From Bacteroidota bacterium (GTDB lineage: Bacteria > Bacteroidota > Bacteroidia > Cytophagales > Cyclobacteriaceae), in assembly GCA_018267275.1 (NCBI GenBank), contig JAFDYV010000007.1, forward strand, positions 1 through 64,000: DNA of 64,000 nucleotides, read 5' to 3'. The position numbers were made by a program, and so were the translations under genes. Each line of letters opens with the position of its first letter. Position 1 is the first letter of the stretch. This document shows, piece by piece, positions 45,425-58,438 of this stretch. The notes under the pieces are model-generated. The model did no database searches, was not told the DNA's origin, and saw only the letters and a list, made by a program, of their open reading frames with translations.

Positions 45425-48331
45425 CTATTCTACCTTTCTTGTACCATTTACAGGGAATGACCCAAACTGGCCGAACGAAAGCGATCCTGAAAAAGCATCT
45501 TTATTAACAGTACCCTTCATTTGAATCGTAGCCGTGTTGCCACCAAAGCTCAACTCATACACCAAGGTGAGTTCGTTTTGTTTGTAGGTCACTTCTTTCA
45601 AGGCAACCTCACGGTTAGAGCGGTTGCTCATGATGGTACCGGAATAAACTTCTCCCTCTTTTTTGATTTTGAAAGTTCCCATGCCTCCTTGGGGCGAGTC
45701 GACCGTATAACTCCATGTGCCCACGGCACTGTACTGAACTGTATCGGTTTTTACGGGTGCGTTGGCAGGCGGATTGTTGGCAGCAGCCGGCCGTTGTATT
45801 GCGCCAGCAGGCATTTGTCCGCGGCCACCTCCGCCTGCGGGGGCGCCTCCGCCCATACCGCCTCCACCATCGCCACCGCCTTCATCTTTCAAGTCATCGT
45901 TGTTGATTGACTTTTTGCGACTACGCGGAGCATCAAAACTCATTTTACCAATGCGATAGCTGAACGTCACTTTGAAGTTCAAGTTGGTGATTACGTTCGT
46001 AATGTTTTGCGATAAGATGGGAGAGTTTTGTGTGTTCTCGATGGTGATGCGCGGATAGAAAAAGTTTTCGGCACCAAAGCCCACGCTGCCTTTTTTGTTG
46101 GCAAACTCTTTCCGCAACGCCAGGCTGTACACATAGAAGCCCCCTTGAACGCCTTGTAATTGCACTTGGCGACCCCGGTAGAAAGTAAAGAACTGAAAGC
46201 CCCAACCTTTGGTTAAGTTGTAACTACCAAACAAGCGGGCGTTGTAGACCCAGCCAGAGTTTTTTGCGTTGTAGATGGGATCCGGTACATTATTATTCAA
46301 CACCGCATAGTAGGTATCAATACCACCATTCAGCGACAACTTGCCTGCATTCACGTTTGCAAAAATACTCGCACCGTAGGCGTCTTCTTTACCAATATTT
46401 CGATAGGTGGTGCGGATGGTATCCCCTCGAAAATCGCGCACGGCTTGAATGGCTCCTGACGTGTTGCGCATAAATGTAGAGATATTGAGAGACGTACCTT
46501 TAATAAATGTGTTGTACGAAAATTCATAATTGTTAGTGAACTCCGGGTCAAGGCGAGGATTCCCAAAAGTTACGTTCAAAGGATTTCCAGCTTGAAGATT
46601 GGGATTCAAGAATTGGATAGACGGACGTTGAATCCTTCGATTGTACCCCAACTTAATGGCACTTCCATTTTTGAATCGTTTCGAGATATTCATGCTTGGC
46701 ACCAACGTTCCGTAATCGGGTATTTCATATTTCTTGTTATCTCTGTCAAATGCTTCGATATTGGTGTGTTCATAGCGCGCTCCTGCCTTGACACTGATTG
46801 TCTTGGCTAACTGTGTGGTGAAGGAAGTGTAACCACCCGTCACATCTTGGTTGTAAAAAAGAGCGTTGCTCAATTGCTGGTTGGGATTTTTAAAATAAAC
46901 GCCATCAGAATAAGCAGTAAAAGACTCGAAGTCGCTCTTTACTCTTCGTCTGATCTGCTTACCACCAAATTCAAGTATTGAGTTCTTTCCTACGGGTGTT
47001 TGATAGTCCGCTTGTAATGTGATTTCCTCGTTCGTACTGCGGTTATTATTCTTATTGTACGTGGGTATAGGCGGAAGTACCCCGTCTATCCGTTGGTTAA
47101 CAAAATCATTGGTTCGGTTATTGAAACTGTACAGTGCCAATACGCTGAACTCGCGCTGAGGTTTATCAAACGTGCGGGTGTACGTTAAGCTTGCATCGGT
47201 TGTTCCACTATTATCAACCGTGTTCACATTTGCTAACCGGTTCAGTTCCGCCTTACTGGAAGTTGTCGATAAATTGTCTTGCCAGTTTAAGTTGTTTCGT
47301 AAACCATACTTTACTGAGGCAGCCAACGAATTTTTTTTGTCGATGTCGTAATCCCAACCGAACGTGTACTGGCCAAAGGCATTCACTAAACGAGTATCTG
47401 CCTTTTGATTTGTCGTTGATAATAATGCCCCACGCGATTGACTAACCTGATCAAAGGCGAAAGTTGATTGGTCATTATTAAAGCTTCCAGGCTGATTGTA
47501 ATTGCTTCTTCCAAAACCACCCAACGAGAAGCCCATTTTCCCAGTTCGATAGCTTCCGCTCAGACCAAGGTTTGAACCACGCAAACCTGCGCTGGCATCT
47601 ACATTGAGCGATAACCCTTGCAAGTTGTTCTTTTTGGTGATGATGTTAATGATACCACCCGAGCCTTCGGCATCGTATTTAGCGGATGGCGAGGTGATCA
47701 CCTCCACAGTTTTAATTTGATCGGCCGGGATTTGCTTCAAAGCATCTGCCACGCTGTTGGCAGCAATGGTAGAAGGTTTGTTGTTAATCAGCACCCGAAT
47801 GTTTTGACTGCCGCGCATAGACACGTTACCATCTAAGTCAACGGAAAGCATCGGCACTTTTCGCAACACATCGGTGGCGTCTCCGCCCTTGGATGTTTGG
47901 TCGTTTTCGGCATTGTATATGGTGCGGTCAACCTTTTCTTCCACCAAGTTTTTTTGCCCTTCAATCACTACTTCTTTCAGTACTTTGTCGTCAGAGGCAA
48001 TGGAAATATTACCTAGCTCGATATCTTTCTTTTTGTCGGTGATGTTAACCGGTATGCGCTTGGTGCCATACCCAATGAAGGAAACCTCTACGATATAACG
48101 GCCCGCGGCCACCTTGTTAATGGTGAATTTGCCTTTGTCATCAGCCACTGCCCCGTTTACTGGTTTGTTCGTGGCGGGATCAATTAATGCAACGTTCGCA
48201 AACTCTACGGCCTGCGCATTGGTACTGTCTTTTACTACGCCACTAATTTTTCCATTTCCGGTAGTTGGCGCCTGACCAAATCCGACATTAAAAGCTAGTA
48301 AAGCTATGGCACCGATTAAAACATTTCTCAT
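45425..48331 (-). CDS. TonB-dependent receptor with an extra C-terminal domain
   Basis: A 968-residue outer-membrane receptor. It has a signal peptide (ending GFGQA), a carboxypeptidase-regulatory-like beta-sandwich (residues about 25-110), a plug (LRKVPMLSVDLDGNVSMRGSQ, then VLINNKPS and IITKKN, about 130-230) and a 16-22-strand barrel of the Bacteroidota outer-membrane type (about 240-815). The barrel appears to end near FKVTFSYRIGKMSF. About 30 Gly-rich residues follow, then roughly 100 residues of beta-rich sequence (VGTWSYTVDSPQGG, GTIMSNRSNREV), unusual for a receptor because barrels normally end the chain. No SusD-like partner is next to it, so it is probably not a glycan-uptake pair. 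The ligand is unknown. Confidence 0.88.
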   Translation of the reverse strand: MRNVLIGAIALLAFNVGFGQAPTTGNGKISGVVKDSTNAQAVEFANVALIDPATNKPVNGAVADDKGKFTINKVAAGRYIVEVSFIGYGTKRIPVNITDKKKDIELGNISIASDDKVLKEVVIEGQKNLVEEKVDRTIYNAENDQTSKGGDATDVLRKVPMLSVDLDGNVSMRGSQNIRVLINNKPSTIAANSVADALKQIPADQIKTVEVITSPSAKYDAEGSGGIINIITKKNNLQGLSLNVDASAGLRGSNLGLSGSYRTGKMGFSLGGFGRSNYNQPGSFNNDQSTFAFDQVSQSRGALLSTTNQKADTRLVNAFGQYTFGWDYDIDKKNSLAASVKYGLRNNLNWQDNLSTTSSKAELNRLANVNTVDNSGTTDASLTYTRTFDKPQREFSVLALYSFNNRTNDFVNQRIDGVLPPIPTYNKNNNRSTNEEITLQADYQTPVGKNSILEFGGKQIRRRVKSDFESFTAYSDGVYFKNPNQQLSNALFYNQDVTGGYTSFTTQLAKTISVKAGARYEHTNIEAFDRDNKKYEIPDYGTLVPSMNISKRFKNGSAIKLGYNRRIQRPSIQFLNPNLQAGNPLNVTFGNPRLDPEFTNNYEFSYNTFIKGTSLNISTFMRNTSGAIQAVRDFRGDTIRTTYRNIGKEDAYGASIFANVNAGKLSLNGGIDTYYAVLNNNVPDPIYNAKNSGWVYNARLFGSYNLTKGWGFQFFTFYRGRQVQLQGVQGGFYVYSLALRKEFANKKGSVGFGAENFFYPRITIENTQNSPILSQNITNVITNLNFKVTFSYRIGKMSFDAPRSRKKSINNDDLKDEGGGDGGGGMGGGAPAGGGGRGQMPAGAIQRPAAANNPPANAPVKTDTVQYSAVGTWSYTVDSPQGGMGTFKIKKEGEVYSGTIMSNRSNREVALKEVTYKQNELTLVYELSFGGNTATIQMKGTVNKDAFSGSLSFGQFGSFPVNGTRKVE

Positions 48332-48520
48332 TTTCGTTCAAATTCTCTGTTTTCTTTATCTTCCAACAAGCAAGATTACGCTGTTCGCAACCAAGCGGTT
48401 TTAAATTTTATATAAGCGGAAAAACCGGATTTATAACAGCCAATCTGTTGAAAGGTTCATTTTTGCTCGTCCTGAATTCTTGAAACAAATTCAATACCTT
48501 CACTTCAAATCGTTCTTAAC

Positions 48521-48952
48521 ATGAAACTGCTTGTAACCTTCTTACTTTTGTTGTTGACAACACACTCCATGGCACAGAAAAAAAATATCAATCCGCGGCC
48601 CGTTGGCTATAGCGATGCCGTAACCGTATCGGGTGGACAAACGACTTATGTTTCCGGGCAAGTGCCCGTAAACGAAAAGGGCGAGCTGGTAGGAAAAGGA
48701 GACCTAAAGGCGCAAACTATTCAAGTATTTGAAAACCTAAAGAAAGTTTTGGCGCAATCGGGTGCAACACTAGAAGATGTGGTAAAAGTTAACATTTACA
48801 TCGTGAATTGTAAGCCGGAAGACGTGGCTACTTTTAGGGCTGTACGCAAAATGTATTTTGTGAAAGATCCGCCTGCGAGTACATTAGTGGGAGTCACCTC
48901 ATTGGTCGACCCCGATTTTTTGATAGAGATCGAAGTGGTGGTGGTAAAATAA
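48521..48952 (+). CDS. Exported RidA/YjgF-like protein lacking the key arginine
   Basis: A 143-residue Rid-family protein with an N-terminal signal peptide (MKLLVTFLLLLLTTHSMAQ), so it should work in the periplasm. The Rid core is clear: YSDAVTVSGGQTTYVSGQVP, then NLKKVLAQSGATLEDVVKVNIYI. In RidA the imine-deaminase arginine sits in a PARS motif; here the position reads PAST with Ser120. Enamine/imine deamination of the RidA kind is therefore not expected, and the protein belongs to one of the other Rid branches. It stands alone. Confidence 0.85.
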   Translation: MKLLVTFLLLLLTTHSMAQKKNINPRPVGYSDAVTVSGGQTTYVSGQVPVNEKGELVGKGDLKAQTIQVFENLKKVLAQSGATLEDVVKVNIYIVNCKPEDVATFRAVRKMYFVKDPPASTLVGVTSLVDPDFLIEIEVVVVK

Positions 48953-49051
48953 TTGTCGCATCGACTAGAAAGTAGACTCCGAATCTCTGACTGCGCCACG
49001 CAGGCAGGGAACTTCATCTTGAGAATCAACCCGCCTTATCTTTATTATTTG

Positions 49052-49123
49052 TAGCCCCGGCAGGAATCGAACCTGCATCTTCAGAATCGGAATCTGAAAT
49101 ACTATCCATTGTACTACGGAGCC
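49052..49123 (-). tRNA. tRNA-Arg (anticodon CCG)
   Basis: A 72-nt cloverleaf on the minus strand. The acceptor 5' arm GGCTCCG pairs with CGGGGCT (including G-T pairs). The anticodon stem TCAGA/TCTGA holds the loop TTCCGAT, anticodon CCG, reading CGG codons. The T arm AGGTTCGATTCCT contains the TTCGATT loop, and the discriminator base is A. CCA is not encoded. It lies between the Rid-like gene and the large TPR-CHAT gene. Confidence 0.92.
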
Positions 49124-49167
49124 AATAGAATTGGCTGCAAAAATAACACAATACTTCAATTCTTGCT

Positions 49168-52100
49168 TTACTCTACACCAATCATCATAAAAGCGCCCCA
49201 ATAAATCGGTTCTGGGTATTCTACACGCAGTTCTTTCTTGGCATCGACAAAACTCTGGCGCATATTATTAGTGGTGAGCCATTTCTTATAAAAATTCAGA
49301 ATTAGTTTTTGAGTTGCTTCATCGTCAACCTTAAACATACTCATGATCAACACCTTTGCCCCAGCTACTAAAAAAGCACGTTGCAAACCATACACACCCT
49401 CACCGTTAGAGATATCGCCAAGGCCGGTTTCGCAGGCGCTCAATACTACTAAGTCTGTTTTATCAAGGTTAAGGCTCATGGCCTCATAAGCTGTTAAAAT
49501 GCCGCTCTCGATATTGTAGTTGTATTTTGTTTTATCGAGAACGTCACCGGCACCGCGCAATAGTAAGCCGCATTTCATGAGCGGACTTTCTGCCAACTGT
49601 GCTTCACTGCTCGTCAATTTCTTGGCATCATCGTCCTCATCGGCAGGAGAATAGAAACCGTGTGTGGCAATGTGGAATATGGCAGGACTTTCTTGCTCCT
49701 TCACGCGCTCTTCAGTAGCAGAGTTTTCTACATACCGCAACGTTTTCAATCCTTTTTGTTTCAATAACTCTTGGAGTTCGTTCACTTCCTTTTCTGTGCC
49801 GGGCAGTGCGGGTATCGACTTATCGGCAGAAGCCGTCATATAGAAATTGGGGTTACCAAAAATGCTGGCTGTTTTTGTGGGTACTCCACCTTTAGACTTC
49901 AGCTTGCGCAGATACAAATCCTTGGTATTGCTCACCATCACAATGTTGGCGTTGTCGATTACATATTTGCCATCGGGGGTGGGTATGGCTTCTAAGTTTA
50001 ACTGATTGTAGACACCATCAGGCGAAATGTAGATGGTTGTGTTCAAGCCAATGGCCTTTGCGATAGGCTCCCAAAAGACTTTATATGAGTATTGGTCTTG
50101 CACCTTGCCGGTAATGCAATTGCGATAATATTTAAAGTAGCGTGTTTCCATTCTCTGCCCTTCCGGCAAGGGAACTACTTTTGGTCGAGCTCCGTCATTC
50201 TTTACGTACAAGGCTACATAGACAACTGAATCAGTAAAACTGTGGTCGAAGTGGCGGTAACGCACCATTTCAATTGCGACCTCGTTTTTGGCAATTGATT
50301 TCTGAACGTTTTCATAGGTAATCTTTTTGTTTTCGAAGTTCTGGCCAAACAACTCTGATTTTTCGCTAAGGGTGGCTTCCAGTTTTTCTACTTCGTTGTT
50401 GAGGGCGGGTAAGTCTATGGCATTTTGAGTCAACTGCTCCGTGCTCATCGAAAGCGCGTTGGTCAAAAATTCTTTTTTCTGAATCCAATCGTTATACATT
50501 TTCTTCAGGTTCTCATCTGAGCTACTCATGATGCGCTCGCGCACTTTTATAGATGAACTGAGCAACAATGCTTTGGTCAACAACTGATAGTTGTACACTT
50601 TACCACTCAAGTCTCTAAAATCTTCAAAGTTTCCAAAAGCAAGTGTATTGTAGAATTCAAAGTCGTTTTTGATGGTGTTCCAATATTTGGTCTTTTCACG
50701 CTCGCTTAGCGCAGGGAAGTACTTTTTGATAAAGTTTTCGTAGTCGCCCAATGCTTCCTCTATGTTCTTTTTAGCCTTCTTGAAATCTTTCTGCATGAAG
50801 TACACTTTTGCCTGTTTTGAAAGAATCTTCACATACTCGGGGTGCGTGCGACTGAAATACTTTTCGTAGATGTCGCGTGCCTGATTGTAAAAGTCTTCTG
50901 CTTTTGGATAGCTTTTTATTTGATAGAAAACATCTGCCGTAAGGGTAAAAATGGCTGCAGCATTGATATTGTTTTTTGAGCCGGTTTTAGAACGCCAAAT
51001 ATTTTCTGCCTGTGTAAGGGACTGAAATGCATTGTTATATTTTTTCGCTGCAATGTTAATGACAGCTACATTTTTTAGGATATCAGCGTATTGTGGGTTG
51101 TCGGTGCCCAATCGCTCACCCATAATCTTTTGTGCTTCCAACATCATTTTTTCAACGGGAGCAAAGTCTTCACCTTTATAGAATTTGATCAGCGACAACT
51201 GCGCCAGTGATTTTGCCACCTCAATGTGGTTGCGGCCGAACTGCCGCTCTTGGCTTACCAATGCTTTTTGAATGTTTTCTTCGGCTTTGTCGTAATCACC
51301 AATAGCATAGTCAATATCGCCCAGTAGTTTTTGTGTGGTGGCTGTCTTGGATGATTTGTCACCATAAACAGCCAACGCAATCTTATACGCGCGCTGCGCA
51401 ATTTTGTCTGCTTCTGTGTAATCACCTTTGGCCAAAATAAGGCGGCCTTTGTTCACCAGCGGCTCAATCAAGCGCAGCGATTCGCTACCATACAGTTTTT
51501 GGTACTCCGGTATTAGAGTTGCCAATAGCTCTTCTGCTTTTTTGTAGTCGCCCAACAAAATCAGAAGAGAGGTGAGTTGTTTAGCGGTGGCCAGTTCGTC
51601 AATGCCCACAATGTTTTCTGACTTGCGAATCATCTTTCCTGTTTGAGCCAATGTTTCTTCGGCTTCATCAAACAAGCCACGGATACCTTGCAGGGTTGCC
51701 CGTGTCTCTAAGGCCTCTATCAAATGCAGTTCGCGATTTTCGCCCGGACTATCTTTGTCCTTCAGAATCTTTACCGCCTCGTCAACTTTTTTCGAAGATT
51801 TTTCAAACTCGCCCAACTTAATTTGAATCCTGGCCACATTGGTAAGTTGTGTAGCATAAGCAACATCTTTATAGTCATATTTTGCCTGGGCAATTTTTAT
51901 AGACTTCTCCAACACCGAATCGGCCTTGCTATATTTATCGGTTAGTTCATACAAACTACCAATGTGGTTCACGATGTCTAGGATATCCTGATGTTGATTG
52001 CCGATTTGTGGTGCCACAATCTTGGTGAAACTCTCCTCATAAATTTTCTCTGCTTCGTTAATTTTATTCGTGTAGTCAAGGTAGTAGTTTGCCAGTTTGA

Positions 52101-53373
52101 GTTTTGCCAGATGCGATTCTGGAGCCTCTTCACCAAAAAGGTTGTTCTTTATTTCAATGATTGACTTCAAGTATCCTTCAGCGTTTGAATAGCGCTTTTC
52201 GTAAAGAGCCAATTCTGACAAAAACTCGAGCACGTTAACCGTTACGATGTTGTTTTTGGGTAGTTCTTTTGTGTTTGCCAGCAAGCTATTGGCATCGTTT
52301 TCCAAGTTTTTTGTTTTGTCTTTGCTGAGTTTTGAGTCAAACTCTACGGCCTTTAGCCTAACCGGATAAAAACTACCTTCTTTGAAATTGCTCTTGATCA
52401 TTTTTTGGTACTCGAGTTTCGTATTCAAGTACTTTGATCCACCTTCCTTTACAAGGTCCTTCAGAAATTCCTCGTATATCTCTACAGCCAAATAGTGCGA
52501 AGGTTTGTGCTTGCTTTTTAGGTTGTTAAGGGTTCGGCTAAGGTCAAGGTCTTTCGGCAACAACTCGTTACCATTTTCCTTCAACGTTTTTGCATTATAG
52601 AATTGATTACGCACATAGGCTAAGCTTGATTGCCCTAAGTTTTTGTTTGCCCACGAAGTAACAAAGCCAAAGGCCGAATCTGCGCTTCGCAGTTTTCCCT
52701 GGCGCCCGTAGCAACGGCCCAAGGAAGTGATCACGCGGCAGTAGTCATCATACCGCTTGGCCAATTCCTCATCTGGCAGCTTGCGGCTTTTCAGGTTGCC
52801 TTTGTCATCAACAAATGTTTCTTGTTTCACCGCGCGGCCCGCAAAATAGGTGGAGTTCTTCAGCAGCAATTCTGCAGCTTGCTGGTAAAAACCTTGGCCT
52901 GTGAGCATCTCAGCTTGTGCCACTTCCCATCTTGCCTTGGCATCTTCATCAAAAAATCCGCCTTTGGTAAAGATGACTCTCGCATCGGTAAGGTATTGCT
53001 TCGCGATTTTGTAGGAACCATTGCGTGTGTACAGCTCACCTGCCTCTAACAACACCATCCCGTGGCTTTTGCTGTTTTCCGTGTTTACCGACAAACTGGT
53101 CGTGATGGCGGTTTTCAGGTTCGATTCGAATTCGGTAAACATACCTGAAGCCAAGTCGCACTTGGCAATCATCATATAATAGCGCACCAAGTAGGGGTTG
53201 CTGGTGCCCAATTTTTTGAACGACTTCTTCTTGAATTTTTCGAGCGCTGAAAGCGTTTTTTTGTAATCTCCGGTTTCGTAAGTTGCCTCAATTGACGCCA
53301 TCGTTTTGTCGTACTTGGTTTGTGCCGAAACCGACATAACGCTCAGTAATAGCAGAATAGCAATGTTCTTCAT
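49168..53373 (-). CDS. Exported TPR-CHAT protein (1401 residues)
   Basis: A very long relative of the protein at 29356. The start at 53373 gives a signal peptide (MKNIAILLLLSVMSVSAQ). About 900 residues of tetratricopeptide repeats follow (YDKAEENIQKALVSQERQFG, YKKAEELLATLIPEYQKLYG and many others). Then come the shared linker (LSEREKTKYWNTI, YNYQLLTKALLLSSS) and a CHAT domain with the intact dyad His1238 in HIATHGFY and Cys1314 in LSACETGLGDI. The C-terminal half matches the 29-kb protein almost segment by segment, so they are paralogues. It is probably a periplasmic protease or scaffold. No accessory gene adjoins it. Confidence 0.88.
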   Translation of the reverse strand: MKNIAILLLLSVMSVSAQTKYDKTMASIEATYETGDYKKTLSALEKFKKKSFKKLGTSNPYLVRYYMMIAKCDLASGMFTEFESNLKTAITTSLSVNTENSKSHGMVLLEAGELYTRNGSYKIAKQYLTDARVIFTKGGFFDEDAKARWEVAQAEMLTGQGFYQQAAELLLKNSTYFAGRAVKQETFVDDKGNLKSRKLPDEELAKRYDDYCRVITSLGRCYGRQGKLRSADSAFGFVTSWANKNLGQSSLAYVRNQFYNAKTLKENGNELLPKDLDLSRTLNNLKSKHKPSHYLAVEIYEEFLKDLVKEGGSKYLNTKLEYQKMIKSNFKEGSFYPVRLKAVEFDSKLSKDKTKNLENDANSLLANTKELPKNNIVTVNVLEFLSELALYEKRYSNAEGYLKSIIEIKNNLFGEEAPESHLAKLKLANYYLDYTNKINEAEKIYEESFTKIVAPQIGNQHQDILDIVNHIGSLYELTDKYSKADSVLEKSIKIAQAKYDYKDVAYATQLTNVARIQIKLGEFEKSSKKVDEAVKILKDKDSPGENRELHLIEALETRATLQGIRGLFDEAEETLAQTGKMIRKSENIVGIDELATAKQLTSLLILLGDYKKAEELLATLIPEYQKLYGSESLRLIEPLVNKGRLILAKGDYTEADKIAQRAYKIALAVYGDKSSKTATTQKLLGDIDYAIGDYDKAEENIQKALVSQERQFGRNHIEVAKSLAQLSLIKFYKGEDFAPVEKMMLEAQKIMGERLGTDNPQYADILKNVAVINIAAKKYNNAFQSLTQAENIWRSKTGSKNNINAAAIFTLTADVFYQIKSYPKAEDFYNQARDIYEKYFSRTHPEYVKILSKQAKVYFMQKDFKKAKKNIEEALGDYENFIKKYFPALSEREKTKYWNTIKNDFEFYNTLAFGNFEDFRDLSGKVYNYQLLTKALLLSSSIKVRERIMSSSDENLKKMYNDWIQKKEFLTNALSMSTEQLTQNAIDLPALNNEVEKLEATLSEKSELFGQNFENKKITYENVQKSIAKNEVAIEMVRYRHFDHSFTDSVVYVALYVKNDGARPKVVPLPEGQRMETRYFKYYRNCITGKVQDQYSYKVFWEPIAKAIGLNTTIYISPDGVYNQLNLEAIPTPDGKYVIDNANIVMVSNTKDLYLRKLKSKGGVPTKTASIFGNPNFYMTASADKSIPALPGTEKEVNELQELLKQKGLKTLRYVENSATEERVKEQESPAIFHIATHGFYSPADEDDDAKKLTSSEAQLAESPLMKCGLLLRGAGDVLDKTKYNYNIESGILTAYEAMSLNLDKTDLVVLSACETGLGDISNGEGVYGLQRAFLVAGAKVLIMSMFKVDDEATQKLILNFYKKWLTTNNMRQSFVDAKKELRVEYPEPIYWGAFMMIGVE

Positions 53374-53463
53374 GTGGCAGAATTTGGTCAACTAAAAGTA
53401 GTGATTTTTAAGGTAAAAATGTTTGTACCGACAGGGCACAAATAAACATTGATGGAATGACGC

Positions 53464-56595
<3,132 letters not shown>

Positions 56596-56878
56596 AAGGT
56601 TGCTTTCGATTGCGATAAAGATGAACGTTAGTCGCGAACTTTCAAATGACTATTATCATTTCAAAGCAAATAGAACAGCTGTCAAGTTACGGCTTTGTAT
56701 TTCAGCGAATTTTGTTTCGATTGTCTGCAAAATTTCGTATCAAAAATTCAAAAAAATCAATACCACATTTTTTCTCAAAAAGTCAAGGGCAAAATTTTTT
56801 TTCTTGCTCTTTTCTATATCAAAAATTTTTACACCTTTGTCACCCCGCGAAAAAAAATTTCTAAAAAACGGCAACACC

Positions 56879-58318
56879 TTGAACTCGATCGCATCTGTAG
56901 ATTCCACCACCATCTGGAACGATTGCTTGGCAATCATCCAGCAAGAAGTAGATGAAAATAGCTTCGCAACTTGGTTCAAACCGATTATTCCGTTGCGCAC
57001 CGATGGCGAAATTCTAACAATTCAGGTGCCCTCGCAATTTTTTTACGAGTGGCTGGAAGACCATTATGTGCCCGTTTTGAAGAAAGCCGTACACCAAGTG
57101 CTGGGTAAAGGCGGCAGGTTAGAATATTCGGTGGTAGTAGACAGCGGAAATAAACAAAGCCCGCCCGTAATGGTGAATTACCCCAACGGCAACGGCAACA
57201 ACAAAAACGGCAATGTGCAGCCTGTCAATGGCAGCGATGTGTATTCGCCCTTCAGCTTTCGTGCGCTGAACCCGCAAACCGTTAATTCTCGCCTAAATCC
57301 CAATTATACGTTTGACAACTTTATCGAAGGCGACTGTAACCGGTTGGCAAGGTCGGCAGGCTTGGCCGTTTCGAAAAAACCTGGCGTTACTTCTTTCAAT
57401 CCGTTGATGTTGTATGGTGGCGTGGGTGTGGGCAAAACGCACCTGGTGCAGGCCATTGGCAACGAAATCAAAAAGAGTTTGCCACACAAGATTGTGTTGT
57501 ATGTAGATCAAAATGATTTTACCAGCCAATTTTTGAATGCGCTGCAAAACAATAAAATGCAAGATTTCCAAAATTTCTACTTGCAGGTAGATTTATTGAT
57601 TTTGGATGACGTGCAATTTTTGGCGGGCCGCGAAAAAACGCAGGAAATCTTTTTCCATATTTTCAACCAGCTGCACCAGTCCGGCAAGCAAATTATCATG
57701 ACCAGCGATTGTCCGCCACGTGATTTGAAAGGATTTCAAGAGAGATTGCTGTCTCGCTTTAAGTGGGGATTGACAGCCGACTTGCAAGAACCAGACTTTG
57801 AAACCAAGCTTGCCATCATCAACAAGAAAATGCAATCAGACGGTATTGACATACCGAAAGATGTGGCTGAATATTTGGCTTATAGTGTAGACACTAACCT
57901 ACGCGACATGGAAGGTGTTCTAAACTCTCTACTATTCCATGCCACCTTGCTGAAAAAAGAAATTGATTTGGAACTGGCCAAAGAGGTGTTGAAAAACATT
58001 GTCAAAGAAATTCAGTCAGATGTAAGTGTCGATTACATTCAAAAAACAGTGGCCGATTATTTTAAGGTAGAATTAGAGGCCATGAAAGGGAAGGTAAAGA
58101 AGCGTGAGATTGTAATACCCCGCCAAACTGCCATGTATTTTTGCAAGCGCTATACGCAGTTAACGCTGGCGCTGATTGGCGAGAACTTTGGCGGCCGCGA
58201 CCATAGTACGGTAATCCATGCGTTAGAATCGGTGGAAGACATGATGAAGACTGATGCCAACTTTAAAAACAGTATTGAAGAATTGACAAAGAAATTTAAG
58301 TCGAGGATTTCGGCTTAA
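56879..58318 (+). CDS. dnaA: Chromosomal replication initiator DnaA
   Basis: The 479-residue initiator ATPase binds DnaA boxes and opens oriC. Domain I begins at SVDSTTIWNDCLAIIQQEV, followed by a linker of Asn/Gly-rich sequence (about residues 95-120). Domain III has Walker A GGVGVGKTHL and Walker B LLILDDVQFLAG. Domain IV ends with the DNA-binding signature GRDHSTVIHA. The frame is open for 93 more codons upstream, but these are Lys/Phe-rich without similarity. TTG 56879 gives the expected length and N-terminus, so I use it; this start is uncertain. I see no convincing DnaA-box cluster near the gene, so oriC is probably elsewhere. Confidence 0.93.
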   Translation: MNSIASVDSTTIWNDCLAIIQQEVDENSFATWFKPIIPLRTDGEILTIQVPSQFFYEWLEDHYVPVLKKAVHQVLGKGGRLEYSVVVDSGNKQSPPVMVNYPNGNGNNKNGNVQPVNGSDVYSPFSFRALNPQTVNSRLNPNYTFDNFIEGDCNRLARSAGLAVSKKPGVTSFNPLMLYGGVGVGKTHLVQAIGNEIKKSLPHKIVLYVDQNDFTSQFLNALQNNKMQDFQNFYLQVDLLILDDVQFLAGREKTQEIFFHIFNQLHQSGKQIIMTSDCPPRDLKGFQERLLSRFKWGLTADLQEPDFETKLAIINKKMQSDGIDIPKDVAEYLAYSVDTNLRDMEGVLNSLLFHATLLKKEIDLELAKEVLKNIVKEIQSDVSVDYIQKTVADYFKVELEAMKGKVKKREIVIPRQTAMYFCKRYTQLTLALIGENFGGRDHSTVIHALESVEDMMKTDANFKNSIEELTKKFKSRISA

Positions 58319-58438
58319 CATGCTGCCACAGATTCTCAGATTTCTTCAACTTTCTCTTTATTGAACATTCCGCTTCGCATTTAAGCGGGCGTAGGCACTA
58401 AGGTTTTGCCAAATTCAATTTTCTCTACACCCTGGCAT

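Noticed and set aside
45780..45870. Gly-rich short repeats in the receptor gene considered as a CRISPR-like or tandem array
   Set aside because: They are codon-level repeats (GGN) encoding the glycine linker, in frame, with no spacer structure.
56600..56880. Replication origin next to dnaA
   Set aside because: The region is AT-rich, but I found no cluster of TTATCCACA-like boxes. AT richness alone is not enough.
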